This document shows positions 8,362 to 16,590 of a DNA stretch of 64,000 bases, in pieces. The position numbers were made by a program, and so were the translations under genes. Origin of the DNA: Pseudomonadota bacterium (GTDB lineage Bacteria; Pseudomonadota; Alphaproteobacteria; Rhizobiales; Xanthobacteraceae); assembly GCA_023451825.1 (NCBI GenBank), contig JAEXYA010000049.1, positions 7,613-71,612 on the forward strand, written 5' to 3'. Each line of letters opens with the position of its first letter. Position 1 is the stretch's first letter. The notes below the pieces were generated by a model. It searched no databases, was not told where the DNA came from, and saw only the letters and a list, made by a program, of their open reading frames with translations.

Positions 8362-10521
8362 CTACTGCTTCGCCGCGACGAAATAAAAATCCTGCCGGCC
8401 GGAGATCGAGCCATAGCTGAACGGCTTCTGCTTGCGCTTGGTCAGATCCATCACATCGTCGCGGACGTAATCGAACAGGCGCCGCACTTCCAAGCCCGGC
8501 GTCGGCAGGTTCTTCACCAGCGCCGTCGCAAACGGGCTGTTGGCGCCGGCGCCGTCCAGCGCGACTTCGCCGTCCTTGGCGGCGTAGACCACCATCGTGC
8601 CGGCTTCCGGCTCGACGGCTGCCAGCCCCTGCGCCGTGGAGCGCGAGGCAACTTCGAGCGTCCGCTTCATCTTATTGGCGAAGGGATTGTTGCGGCAGGC
8701 ATCCAGAATCACGAGACGCAGTTTCTTTGCGCGCTCGGCGGCATTGAGGATCTGGCCGAGCGGCACCGCCTCGAATTCGATATCGCGATCGACGGCGATG
8801 CGTGCATCCACCGGGATCAGATAATTGACGCCGCCAACCTCCATGCCGTGGCCGGCATAGTACACCACGGCCCAATCGGCCGTCTCCGCCTGCTGCGCGA
8901 ATGCGCGCAGCGCCGTCATCAGCTCATCCTTGCGCACATCGGACAGGACGGTGACGGAGGAGAAGCCGGTCTTCTTCAGCGTATCGGCCACCAGCGCGGC
9001 GTCGCGCCGGGGATTGGTGAGCGCGGAGACGGTGGTATAGGCGGAATTGCCGATCACCAGCGCAATCCGGCGATCGCCGGTGGTGATCGGCGCAGGGATG
9101 AGCGCTGCCGTGGTCACCGGCGGTTTGGGTGGCGGTGGCGCAGCGATAACCGACGGCGCGCTGACTGAGGGAATCGCGATGTCAGCCGGTTTCGGCGGCG
9201 CAGGCGCCGGCATCGCAGGTTTTACCTCTGCGACGTTCACGCCATCCAGCGCGGCGAGGCGTTCGCGCGCTTTGTCATAAGGCCATTTGCCGCTGCCCAG
9301 TTTTTCCGGCAGCGACAGCGCCTTGTTGAAATCCGCGCGGGCGCCTGCAAGGTCTCCCAACTTCTCGCGCGCGAGGCCGCGATTGGTGTAGGCCAGCGGA
9401 AATTGCGGATCGCGCCGAATCGCTTCGTCGAATTCGCCGATGGCGCGTTCGAACAGGTTGCGGCCGAGAAAGATCGTGCCGCGATTGTTGTAGGCGACCA
9501 CGTCATTGGCATCGATGCGCAACGCCTCGTTATATTCGACGATGGCGCGCCCGGGATCGCCTTTCAGGCTGTAGGCGAAACCGCGATTGCGATAGGCGGC
9601 GCCGTTCCTGGGATCGATGCGGATGGCTTCGGAGAAATCCGCGATGGCCCGATCATGATCGTCCTTCTCGCGATAGCTGTTGCCGCGATCGATATAGGCG
9701 GTGGCCGCGCGCGGATTGGCGCGGATGGCATCGCTGAAATCGGCGATGGCGCGATCGAACTCGCTCTTGCTGCGATAGAGTTCGCCGCGGTTCTGGAACG
9801 CCTGTCCGTAAGTCGGATCGATGCGGATGGCGTCGTTGAGATCGGCGAACGCGCGGTCGCTGTCGCCTTTGGCGCGATAAATCAGCGCGCGGTTGTTATA
9901 GGCGAAGGCATAACGCGGATCGACGCGGATGGCCTCGCTGTAATCGGCGATCGCGCGATCGTCGTCGCCTTTGGCACGATGCGCGATGCCGCGATTGTTG
10001 AGCGCCATCGTGTTGCGGGGATCGACGCGCAGCGCCTCGTTGTAATCCGCGATGGCGCGGTCGAACTCGTTCCTGTTGCGATACACGATACCGCGGCTGA
10101 CATACGCCTCCGCGGATTTCGGATCGATGCGGATGGCCTCGTTGAGATCGGCGAGTGCGAGATCGGCGTCGCCCTTGGCGCCGTGCGCTTTGCCGCGGCT
10201 GACATAGGCGTCGGCGTAACGCGGATTCATCTCGATGGCGCGGGTGAAGTCGGCGATGCCCGCGGCGATATCGGCGGGCTGCGCGGCATTGGCCCAGCGG
10301 TTGATGAATTTGATGCCGCGATTGCGATAGACGATGGCGCGATTGACGCCGCTGTAGCGGCCGGAGGCAAGCTGGCGATCACAGGCGCGGATTTCCTCGT
10401 CGAAATCCATGCCGGGCTTCGTGCAGGTGCGCTTGTCGCTGTCGAAATCGGCATAAGCGGGGGTGATGGATGGTTCGATCACAACGAGCGAAGCAACCAG
10501 CAGCAGAACGGCCTTGAGCAT
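8362..10521 (-). CDS. secreted TPR-caspase (peptidase C14) protein
   Basis: Predicted exported protein of 719 residues. It has a signal peptide (MLKAVLLLVASLVVIEPSITPAYA), about ten consecutive 34-residue TPR units (roughly residues 75-410, pattern DRAIADYNEAIRIDPRN.AYNNRG), a Pro/Ala-rich linker, and a caspase-like domain (about 480-700). The catalytic dyad is present: His in YYAGHGMEVGG and Cys in LVILDACRNNPF. TPR arrays bind partner proteins, and bacterial caspase homologues cleave after basic residues; the partner and target are unknown. The start is the ATG at 10521 with GGGAG upstream, since the earlier frame start would put residues before the signal peptide. It is a single-gene unit flanked by family A palindromes. 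Confidence 0.88.
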   Translation of the reverse strand: MLKAVLLLVASLVVIEPSITPAYADFDSDKRTCTKPGMDFDEEIRACDRQLASGRYSGVNRAIVYRNRGIKFINRWANAAQPADIAAGIADFTRAIEMNPRYADAYVSRGKAHGAKGDADLALADLNEAIRIDPKSAEAYVSRGIVYRNRNEFDRAIADYNEALRVDPRNTMALNNRGIAHRAKGDDDRAIADYSEAIRVDPRYAFAYNNRALIYRAKGDSDRAFADLNDAIRIDPTYGQAFQNRGELYRSKSEFDRAIADFSDAIRANPRAATAYIDRGNSYREKDDHDRAIADFSEAIRIDPRNGAAYRNRGFAYSLKGDPGRAIVEYNEALRIDANDVVAYNNRGTIFLGRNLFERAIGEFDEAIRRDPQFPLAYTNRGLAREKLGDLAGARADFNKALSLPEKLGSGKWPYDKARERLAALDGVNVAEVKPAMPAPAPPKPADIAIPSVSAPSVIAAPPPPKPPVTTAALIPAPITTGDRRIALVIGNSAYTTVSALTNPRRDAALVADTLKKTGFSSVTVLSDVRKDELMTALRAFAQQAETADWAVVYYAGHGMEVGGVNYLIPVDARIAVDRDIEFEAVPLGQILNAAERAKKLRLVILDACRNNPFANKMKRTLEVASRSTAQGLAAVEPEAGTMVVYAAKDGEVALDGAGANSPFATALVKNLPTPGLEVRRLFDYVRDDVMDLTKRKQKPFSYGSISGRQDFYFVAAKQ

Positions 10522-10610
10522 CAATGTCTCCCAATCCATCGCATTTGTGGTCGGCAATGTGATGAAAATGGGCCGAAATCAGGCGGAGGAGGTTCCATTG
10601 CTGCTCGCTG

Positions 10611-10711
10611 TCATTGCGAGGAGCGCAGGATGTAGGGTGGGCAAGCGTAAGCGTGGCCACCTTGACCAGCCGTGCACTTGAAGGTGGGCACGCTGCGCTT
10701 TGCCCACCCTA
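10611..10711. repeat. family A palindrome with a family D half-arm attached
   Basis: Bases 10631-10711 form a family A inverted repeat (TGTAGGGTGGGCAAGCG ... GCGCTTTGCCCACCCTA). Directly before it, 10611-10629 carries the left terminus of family D (TCATTGCGAGGAGCGCAGG) without its right arm. The family A left arm has lost two bases relative to the copy at 8275. It lies between the start of the TPR-caspase gene and the end of nth, so it is upstream of one gene and downstream of the other. Confidence 0.8.
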
Positions 10712-10715
10712 TGAA

Positions 10716-11519
10716 TTACACCACCGTCTTTTCCGGCCACTGACAGAGATCACTGATCAAACACACCTCGCAGCGCGGCTTGCGCGCGAGGCAGGTGTAG
10801 CGGCCGTGCAGGATCAGCCAGTGATGGGCGTGCAGCATGAACGCATTCGGTATCACGCGCTCCAGCTCCAGCTCGACATCGAGCACATTCTTGCCCGGCG
10901 CCATATTGGTACGATTGCCGACGCGGAAGACATGGGTGTCCACCGCCATCGTGTGCTCGCCGAAAGCCATGTTGAGCACGACATTGGCGGTCTTGCGCCC
11001 GGCGCCCGGCAGCGATTCCAGCTCGGCGCGGGTGCGTGGCACCACGCCGCCGAATTCGCGGATCAGTTTCTCCGACAGCGCGATGACGTTCTTGGCCTTG
11101 GTGCGATAGAGGCCGATGGTCTTGATATAGTCGCGAACCGTCTCCTCGCCGAGATCGATCATCTTCTGCGGGGTATCGGCGATGGGAAACAGCGCCCGCG
11201 TTGCCTTGTTGACGCCGGCATCGGTCGCCTGCGCGGACAGCACGACGGCAACCAGCAGCGTGTAGGGATTGAGATGTTCGAGCTCACCCTTTGGCTCGGG
11301 ATTGGCTTTCTGGAAACGCGAGAAGGCTTCATGCACCTCGGCTGCGGTCCAGCGCTTCAACGTCTTGGTCTTGGTCTTGGTCTTGGTCTTGGATTTTACC
11401 GGTGCCTTGACCACCTTGGCCTTGGCCACCTTCGCTTTGGCCACCGCCTTTTTCGCCACGGCGGCTTTTGCAACGGAGGTCTTCGCGCGGGCTGACGGCT
11501 GGCGGGTGATTTTCGGCAT
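10716..11519 (-). CDS. nth: endonuclease III (DNA glycosylase/AP lyase)
   Basis: Base-excision repair enzyme removing oxidised pyrimidines and nicking abasic sites, 267 residues. The helix-hairpin-helix LESLPGAGRKTANVVLN contains the catalytic Lys, and the catalytic Asp is in TMAVDTHVFRV. A C-terminal [4Fe-4S] motif C-x6-C-x2-C-x5-C (CLARKPRCEVCLISDLC) is complete. The protein has an unusual ~55-residue basic N-terminal extension rich in Ala/Lys, ending in a (KT)n run encoded by a six-base tandem repeat at about 11365-11395. The start is the ATG at 11519 (MPKITRQPS). It is divergent from the DUF2244 gene with only 22 bp between the starts. Confidence 0.93.
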   Translation of the reverse strand: MPKITRQPSARAKTSVAKAAVAKKAVAKAKVAKAKVVKAPVKSKTKTKTKTKTLKRWTAAEVHEAFSRFQKANPEPKGELEHLNPYTLLVAVVLSAQATDAGVNKATRALFPIADTPQKMIDLGEETVRDYIKTIGLYRTKAKNVIALSEKLIREFGGVVPRTRAELESLPGAGRKTANVVLNMAFGEHTMAVDTHVFRVGNRTNMAPGKNVLDVELELERVIPNAFMLHAHHWLILHGRYTCLARKPRCEVCLISDLCQWPEKTVV

Positions 11520-11541
11520 CAGGGGGATATAGTGGGCGGCG

Positions 11542-12060
11542 ATGACACAGGGCAACGACTTTGACGAGACCAGCGAGCCCAAGCTGTTCACCGCGCTGCT
11601 GCGTCCGCACCGCGCGTTGAGCCGCAAGGGTTTTCTCGTGCTGATGGCCTGCCTCAGCGTGATCTCGTTCGGCGCCGGGATGGTGTTTCTCTGGATGGGC
11701 GCCTGGCCGGTGTTCGGCTTTTTCGGCCTCGACGTGCTGGCGATCTATGCCGCGTTCAAGATCTACGACCGCCGCGCCAAGGCCACCGAGGAGATCACGG
11801 TGACGCCGTCCGAAATCCGCGTCCGGCGCGTTTCACCGCGCGGCGATGTGGTGGAATGGGCGTTCAATCCGCTCTGGGTGCAGGTCGACCGGGTCGAACA
11901 TGCCGAGTTCGGCATCGAGCAGCTGTTCCTGGTCTCGCGCGGCCGCCGGGTGTCGATCGCGCGGTTTCTGGGCGCCGAGGAAAAAGCGAGTTTTCTCAGC
12001 GCTTTGCTCGAAGCATTGCAGAACGCCAAACGCGGCCCGCGCTATGATCCGGTCACATGA
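11542..12060 (+). CDS. DUF2244 domain integral membrane protein
   Basis: This 172-residue protein has two adjacent membrane helices (about residues 30-75, FLVLMACLSVISFGAGMVFLW and WPVFGFFGLDVLAIYAAF), then a soluble C-terminal domain with the DUF2244 pattern EEITVTPSEIRVRR...WVQVDR...LFLVSRGRRVSIARFL. The DUF2244 family is common in alphaproteobacteria, often near nth or cytochrome genes; its function is not established. It is divergent from nth and 54 bp ahead of the Ada-like gene. Confidence 0.85.
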   Translation: MTQGNDFDETSEPKLFTALLRPHRALSRKGFLVLMACLSVISFGAGMVFLWMGAWPVFGFFGLDVLAIYAAFKIYDRRAKATEEITVTPSEIRVRRVSPRGDVVEWAFNPLWVQVDRVEHAEFGIEQLFLVSRGRRVSIARFLGAEEKASFLSALLEALQNAKRGPRYDPVT

Positions 12061-12114
12061 TGGCTGATCTGAAATCGGGTGGTTTACGGGGGCTGCCGGG
12101 CCTAGATCGGCAGC

Positions 12115-13026
12115 ATGATGAATCTTGCACGAGACATTGCGATGAATGACCATCGCCCCATCAAGCCGGGCCTGCGGGATGCGGCCCTGCGTGATTACGA
12201 CAGCGTCCGCCGCGCCATCGGCTTCATGCATGGCCAGTGGAAGGACCAGCCGAGCATTGAGGAGGTGGCCGACGCCGCCAGCGTCACGCCCGACGAGCTG
12301 CATCACCTGTTCCGCCGCTGGGCCGGGCTGACGCCGAAAGCCTTCATGCAGGCGCTGACGCTCGATCACGCCAAGATGCTGCTGCGCGATTCCGCCAGTG
12401 TCCTGGATGCGGCGCTCGACTCCGGATTGTCAGGCCCTGGCCGGCTGCATGATCTGTTCGTGACCCATGAGGCGATGTCCCCTGGCGAATGGAAGACCGG
12501 CGGCGCGGGCATGGAGCTACGTTACGGTTTTCATCCCTCGCCCTTCGGAACCGCCATCGTGATCGCCAGCGATCGCGGCCTTGCAGGACTGGCATTCTCC
12601 GATCCCGGCGAGGAGAAAGCGGGCTTTGCCGACATGGCCCGCCGCTGGCCGGCGGCGACGCTGATCGAGGATATGGAAGCGACGGCGCCGCTGGCGCGAC
12701 GCATCTTCGACACCAAACTCTGGCGGCCGGATCAGCCGCTGCGCGTGGTGCTGATCGGCACGGATTTCGAGGTGCGGGTGTGGGAAACGCTGCTGAAAAT
12801 CCCGATGGGCCGCGCGGTCAGCTATTCGGATATCGCCTGCAAGATCGAAAAGCCAAAGGCCTCGCGGGCCGTTGGTGGCGCGATCGGTCGCAACCCGATT
12901 TCCTTCGTGGTGCCGTGCCACCGCGCCATGGGCAAATCCGGCGCGATCACGGGCTATCACTGGGGCATTACGCGGAAACAGGCGATGATCGGGTGGGAAG
13001 CCGGGCAGGTGGGAAGCGGGACGTAG
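12115..13026 (+). CDS. AraC-type HTH / O6-methylguanine-DNA methyltransferase fusion (Ada-like)
   Basis: This 303-residue two-domain protein has an AraC-type DNA-binding region (about residues 30-125, SIEEVADAASVTPDELHHLFRRW...TPKAFMQAL) joined to a methylated-DNA-protein cysteine methyltransferase domain (about 130-295). The latter carries the active-site motif VVPCHRAMGKSGAITGYHWG. The methyl group of O6-methylguanine is transferred to the Cys. Compared with E. coli Ada it lacks the N-terminal zinc-cysteine domain that senses methylphosphotriesters, so it cannot be activated in the Ada way. Start options are 12115 and 12118 (MM); MNDHRP at 12142 is also possible. Confidence 0.9.
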   Translation: MMNLARDIAMNDHRPIKPGLRDAALRDYDSVRRAIGFMHGQWKDQPSIEEVADAASVTPDELHHLFRRWAGLTPKAFMQALTLDHAKMLLRDSASVLDAALDSGLSGPGRLHDLFVTHEAMSPGEWKTGGAGMELRYGFHPSPFGTAIVIASDRGLAGLAFSDPGEEKAGFADMARRWPAATLIEDMEATAPLARRIFDTKLWRPDQPLRVVLIGTDFEVRVWETLLKIPMGRAVSYSDIACKIEKPKASRAVGGAIGRNPISFVVPCHRAMGKSGAITGYHWGITRKQAMIGWEAGQVGSGT

Positions 13027-13029
13027 TTC

Positions 13030-13119
13030 CGTAGGGCGGATTAGGCGAAGCCGTAATCCGCCGCAGAGCTTCAACTTCGAACTCGGCCGGCGGATTACGC
13101 TGCGCTAATCCGCCCTACG
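13030..13119. repeat. palindromic element, family F
   Basis: 90-bp inverted repeat. The outer arms are CGTAGGGCGGATTAG and CTAATCCGCCCTACG, the inner arms GTAATCCGCCG and CGGCGGATTACGC. It lies between the convergent Ada-like and grpE genes. It is the only copy of this family in the window, but its architecture matches the other families: outer stem, bulge, inner stem. Confidence 0.88.
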
Positions 13120-13170
13120 ATCTGAGTTTACTGGATCGCCCGGTCAAGCCGGGCGATGACAGATAGCGTT

Positions 13171-13758
13171 TTATTCGCTCGCCGGCGTAGCCTTCACGCC
13201 GCCCTTCGACACGCCGACCAGGGCCGGGCGCAGCACGCGCTCGCCGATGGTGTAGCCGGCCTGCACGACCTGAACCACGGTGCCCGAGGCCACCGATGCA
13301 TCCGGTACTTCATACATGGCCTGATGGAAGTTCGGATCGAACTTCTCGCCGGTCGGATCGACCTTCTTGACGCCGTGCTTTTCCAGCGCGTTGAGCAGCG
13401 AGCGCTCGGTGAGCTCGACGCCTTCGATCAGCGCCTTCAGGCCGGGATCGGCCGAAGCCTTCGCATCCGCCGGCACCGCATCGATCGCGCGCTGCAAGTT
13501 GTCCGCTATATCAACGATGTCGCCGGCGAATTTCGAGACGCCATAAACACGCGCGTCGGCGACTTCCTTCTGGGTGCGCTTGCGGAGATTTTCCATCTCG
13601 GCCAGCGTGCGCAGCATGCGGTCGCGCGAGTCTGCAGCTTCCTTCTGCAAGGCTTCGACCGAATTCGGCTCCGGATCGTCAGGCATGATGTAGGGCTTGG
13701 AAACCACCGGCTCGGCGGCCTCGGCCGTCTTGTCGTTCTGCCCGTTAGCTTCAGTCAT
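13171..13758 (-). CDS. grpE: nucleotide exchange factor GrpE
   Basis: Co-chaperone that releases ADP from DnaK, 195 residues and cytoplasmic. A charged N-terminus precedes the long coiled-coil dimer helix (about residues 35-85, EALQKEAADSRDRMLRTLAEMENLRKR in part). The C-terminal beta domain carries the GrpE signature VVQVVQAGYTIGERVLRPALV. The start is the ATG at 13758 (MTEANGQND); the earlier frame start at 13779 is not supported. It lies about 100 bp downstream of hrcA on the same strand, the classical heat-shock pair. Confidence 0.95.
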   Translation of the reverse strand: MTEANGQNDKTAEAAEPVVSKPYIMPDDPEPNSVEALQKEAADSRDRMLRTLAEMENLRKRTQKEVADARVYGVSKFAGDIVDIADNLQRAIDAVPADAKASADPGLKALIEGVELTERSLLNALEKHGVKKVDPTGEKFDPNFHQAMYEVPDASVASGTVVQVVQAGYTIGERVLRPALVGVSKGGVKATPASE

Positions 13759-13861
13759 GACGCCGCCTTCTCGAAACACGCTAAATTGGTGGGATTGCTA
13801 ATCGGGGATATGTTGGTTTGCGGCCCAAAAATCAAGCCAATCCGGCCGTTTTGCGGCCCGA

Positions 13862-14950
13862 TCAGCCGCCCAGCATGCGGCTGACGATCCGGGCCGCGTA
13901 ATCCACCATCGGGATCACGCGGGCATAATTCAGCCGCGTCGGCCCGATCACGCCGAGCACGCCAACAATATGGCCGGCACCATCGCTGTAAGGCGCGATG
14001 ATGGTGGAGGAACCGGATAGCGAGAACAGCTTGTTTTCACTGCCGATGAAGATGCGGACCCCCTCGGCGCTCTCGGCGCGTCCGAGCAGGTCCACCACCT
14101 CGCGCTTGGTCTCGAGATCCTCGAACAGCAGACGCACGCGCTCCAGATCCTCCAGCGCGTGGAGATCCTCGAGCAGATTGGCCTGCCCGCGCACGATCAA
14201 CTGGCGATCGTCGCCATTTCCGCCCGACCACGAGGCAAGGCCGGCCGCGATCACCTTTTGGGTGAGCTGATCGAGCTCGGCCTGGTTCTGCTTCAGCGTG
14301 GTTTCGAGCTCCAGACGGGCTTCGGCAAGGGTGCGGCCGCGAATCCGGGCATTGAGGAAATTCGACGCTTCCGTGAGCGCGGACGAGGGCACGCCGGCCT
14401 GCAGAGTCAGCACGCGGTTCTCGACCTGGCCATCCTCCGAAACCAGCACCACCAGCGCCTTTTCCGGCTCCAGGCGGACGAATTCGATATGTTTCAAGCG
14501 CGCATTCGATTTGGCGGTGAGCACCACTGCGGCCGCGCGGCTGAGGCCGGACAGATGCGTCAGCGCCTCGCCGATGGCGGCTTCGACCGATTGCGAACGA
14601 CCCACCGATGAAAGCTGCTGCTGGATCGACTGCCGCTCCGGCTCGGTGAGATCGCCGACCTGCATCAGGGCATCGACGAAGAAGCGCAGCCCAAGTTCGG
14701 TCGGCAAGCGGCCAGCCGACGTATGCGGCGCATAGATCAGGCCGAGCTGCTCCAGATCCGACATCACATTGCGGACCGAGGCCGGGGACAGCGGCACGGT
14801 GATCAGGCGCGAAATGTTGCGCGAGCCCACCGGCTCGCCGGTGGCCAGATAGGATTCGACGATCTGGCGAAAAATCTCGCGCGACCGCTCATTGAGCTGG
14901 GCAAGCCCGGCTCGCGGCGAAATCAGGCCAATCGGATCGTGATGCGCCAC
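13862..14950 (-). CDS. hrcA: heat-inducible transcription repressor HrcA
   Basis: Repressor of class I heat-shock genes that binds CIRCE operators, 362 residues. It has an N-terminal winged helix (LNERSREIFRQIVESYLATGEPVGSR... and SPASVRNVMSDLEQLGLI), a GAF-like middle and a C-terminal dimerisation domain. The GTG at 14950 (VAHHDPIGL) is chosen as start because AAGGAG lies seven bases upstream; the in-frame ATG at 15001 has none. It is divergent from rph. No CIRCE inverted repeat was seen in this window, so its targets (groESL) are elsewhere. Confidence 0.93.
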   Translation of the reverse strand: MAHHDPIGLISPRAGLAQLNERSREIFRQIVESYLATGEPVGSRNISRLITVPLSPASVRNVMSDLEQLGLIYAPHTSAGRLPTELGLRFFVDALMQVGDLTEPERQSIQQQLSSVGRSQSVEAAIGEALTHLSGLSRAAAVVLTAKSNARLKHIEFVRLEPEKALVVLVSEDGQVENRVLTLQAGVPSSALTEASNFLNARIRGRTLAEARLELETTLKQNQAELDQLTQKVIAAGLASWSGGNGDDRQLIVRGQANLLEDLHALEDLERVRLLFEDLETKREVVDLLGRAESAEGVRIFIGSENKLFSLSGSSTIIAPYSDGAGHIVGVLGVIGPTRLNYARVIPMVDYAARIVSRMLGG

Positions 14951-15106
14951 GTGGACACTCCTTATCGGTCCTAATTTGTCGTCGCCGGGCGCCGGATACA
15001 AGCACCTTCGCAGTTGCGGGAACCCTGCCGCCCTTGCCGCTGCCGGTCAGCCCCCCTAAAAGGCCCGCAACCACACTCTATCGTCCCATTTGGAAGGATT
15101 TTTCTC

Positions 15107-15832
15107 ATGCGGCCAAGCCGTCGTGCGCCCGATGAACTGCGCGCTGTCTCGCTGGAACGCGGCGTCGTCAAATACGCCGAAGGCTCCTGCATGGTGAAAT
15201 TCGGCGACACCCATGTGCTGGTGACGGCCACGCTGGAAGAGCGCCTGCCGCCATGGCTCAAGGGCCAGGGCCGCGGCTGGGTGACCGCCGAATACGGCAT
15301 GCTGCCGCGCGCCACGCTGGAGCGCACCCGCCGCGAAGCCGCCGCCGGCAAGCAGGGCGGCCGCACCGTCGAGATCCAGCGCCTGATCGGCCGCTCGCTA
15401 CGCGCCGCCGTGGATCTCGAAGCGCTGGGCGAGCGCCAGATCACGATCGATTGCGACGTGATCCAGGCCGATGGCGGCACCCGCACCGCCTCGATCACCG
15501 GCGCCTGGGTCGCGCTGGCCGACTGCATCGCCTGGATGAAGAGCCGCAACATGTTCAAGAAGGACGTGGCGGACAAGGTGCTGCGCACCAATATCGCGGC
15601 GATCTCCTGCGGCATCTATCAAGGCACCCCGGTGCTCGATCTCGATTATGCCGAGGATTCGGAAGCCGATACCGACGCGAATTTCGTGATGACCGGCGAC
15701 GGCCGCGTCATTGAAATCCAGGGAACCGCTGAGAAGGAGCCGTTCACCCAGGACGAGCTGATGAAGCTGATGGCACTGGCGCAGCACGGTGTCGGGAAGC
15801 TCGTCGAGCTGCAGAAGATGGCGGTGGCCTAA
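15107..15832 (+). CDS. rph: ribonuclease PH
   Basis: Phosphorolytic 3'-5' exonuclease trimming tRNA 3' ends, 241 residues, the family's usual size. The sequence opens MRPSRRAPDELRAVSLERG and contains the conserved GYAEGSC-like VKYAEGSCMVKFGDT, the arginine-rich substrate region LERTRREAAAGKQGGRT, and IDCDVIQADGGTRTASITG with the phosphate-binding and catalytic residues. The start at 15107 has GGAAGGA about ten bases upstream. It is the first gene of rph-rdgB-hemW, divergent from hrcA. Confidence 0.96.
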   Translation: MRPSRRAPDELRAVSLERGVVKYAEGSCMVKFGDTHVLVTATLEERLPPWLKGQGRGWVTAEYGMLPRATLERTRREAAAGKQGGRTVEIQRLIGRSLRAAVDLEALGERQITIDCDVIQADGGTRTASITGAWVALADCIAWMKSRNMFKKDVADKVLRTNIAAISCGIYQGTPVLDLDYAEDSEADTDANFVMTGDGRVIEIQGTAEKEPFTQDELMKLMALAQHGVGKLVELQKMAVA

Positions 15833-15842
15833 AGCTCCGTTG

Positions 15843-15935
15843 CGTAGCCCGGGTGACGCGCAGCGTGACCCGGGAACCGGCGTTTCAATTATCTCTGCTG
15901 TCCCCGGATTGCGCTTCGCTCCATCCGGGCTACGG
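15843..15935. repeat. palindromic element, family G
   Basis: 93-bp inverted repeat with outer arms CGTAGCCCGGGT and ATCCGGGCTACG and inner GACGCGCAGCGTGACCCGGG paired with CCCCGGATTGCGCTTCG. It lies between rph and rdgB, 14 bp before the rdgB start, so the mRNA fold would sit close to the rdgB ribosome-binding region. Confidence 0.87.
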
Positions 15936-15948
15936 ATTATCATTTTCC

Positions 15949-16590
15949 ATGACCCAACATCGTCGAATCACCGGCAAGCTTGTGATCGCCACGCATAATC
16001 CCGGCAAGCTCGCCGAGATGCGCGATCTGCTCGCGCCCTATGGCATCGAGGCTGTCTCTGCTGGTGAACTCGGCCTCGCCGAGCCCGACGAGACCGGCGA
16101 CACATTCAAGGCCAATGCCGCCATCAAGGCGATCGCCGCTGCCAATGTCGCGCAGCTTCCCGCCTTCGCAGACGACTCCGGCCTTGTCGTCGATGCCCTC
16201 GATGGTGCACCCGGCATCTATTCGGCGCGCTGGGCCGGCGAGACCAAGGACTTCAACGCCGCGATGACGCGCATCGAACGCCTGCTGCAGGAGCGCGGCG
16301 CCACGACGCCGGACAAGCGCACCGCGCATTTCGTCTCGGCACTCTGCGTGGCCTGGCCCGATGGGCATCTCGAGGAAGTCGAGGCGCATGCCCATGGCAC
16401 GCTGGTGTGGCCACCGCGCGGCACCGCCGGCTTTGGCTATGACCCGACCTTCTTGCCCGATGGCCATGATCGCACCTATGGCGAGATGACCGCCGTCGAG
16501 AAGCACGGCCTGCCGCCGCTCGGCCAGGGACTGTCGCATCGCGCCAAGGCATTTGTGAAGCTCGCGGAGATCTGCCTTGAACAACGCTAA
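15949..16590 (+). CDS. rdgB: XTP/dITP diphosphatase (RdgB/HAM1)
   Basis: House-cleaning pyrophosphatase that hydrolyses ITP, XTP and dITP, 213 residues. The HAM1 signature is complete: KLVIATHNPGKLAEM at the N-terminus, LPAFADDSGLVVDALDGAPGIYSARWAG in the middle (Asp pair for metal), and GFGYDPTFLPDG with SHRAKAF at the C-terminus. The ATG at 15949 is preferred over the in-frame start at 15853, which lies inside a palindromic repeat. It overlaps hemW by 14 bp. Confidence 0.95.
   Translation: MTQHRRITGKLVIATHNPGKLAEMRDLLAPYGIEAVSAGELGLAEPDETGDTFKANAAIKAIAAANVAQLPAFADDSGLVVDALDGAPGIYSARWAGETKDFNAAMTRIERLLQERGATTPDKRTAHFVSALCVAWPDGHLEEVEAHAHGTLVWPPRGTAGFGYDPTFLPDGHDRTYGEMTAVEKHGLPPLGQGLSHRAKAFVKLAEICLEQR

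Noticed and set aside
9420..10240. Regularly spaced repeats resembling a CRISPR array
   Set aside because: The 102-bp period matches 34-residue TPR units in a coding frame; repeats are imperfect and there are no spacers or cas genes.
9403..10635. 410-residue open frame on the plus strand opposite the TPR-caspase gene
   Set aside because: It mirrors the 102-bp TPR repeats, giving a repetitive Asp/Gly/Ile-rich translation with no start site or family; the minus-strand gene explains the openness.
14951..15106. Possible CIRCE operator between hrcA and rph
   Set aside because: No TTAGCACTC-N9-GAGTGCTAA inverted repeat could be found there.
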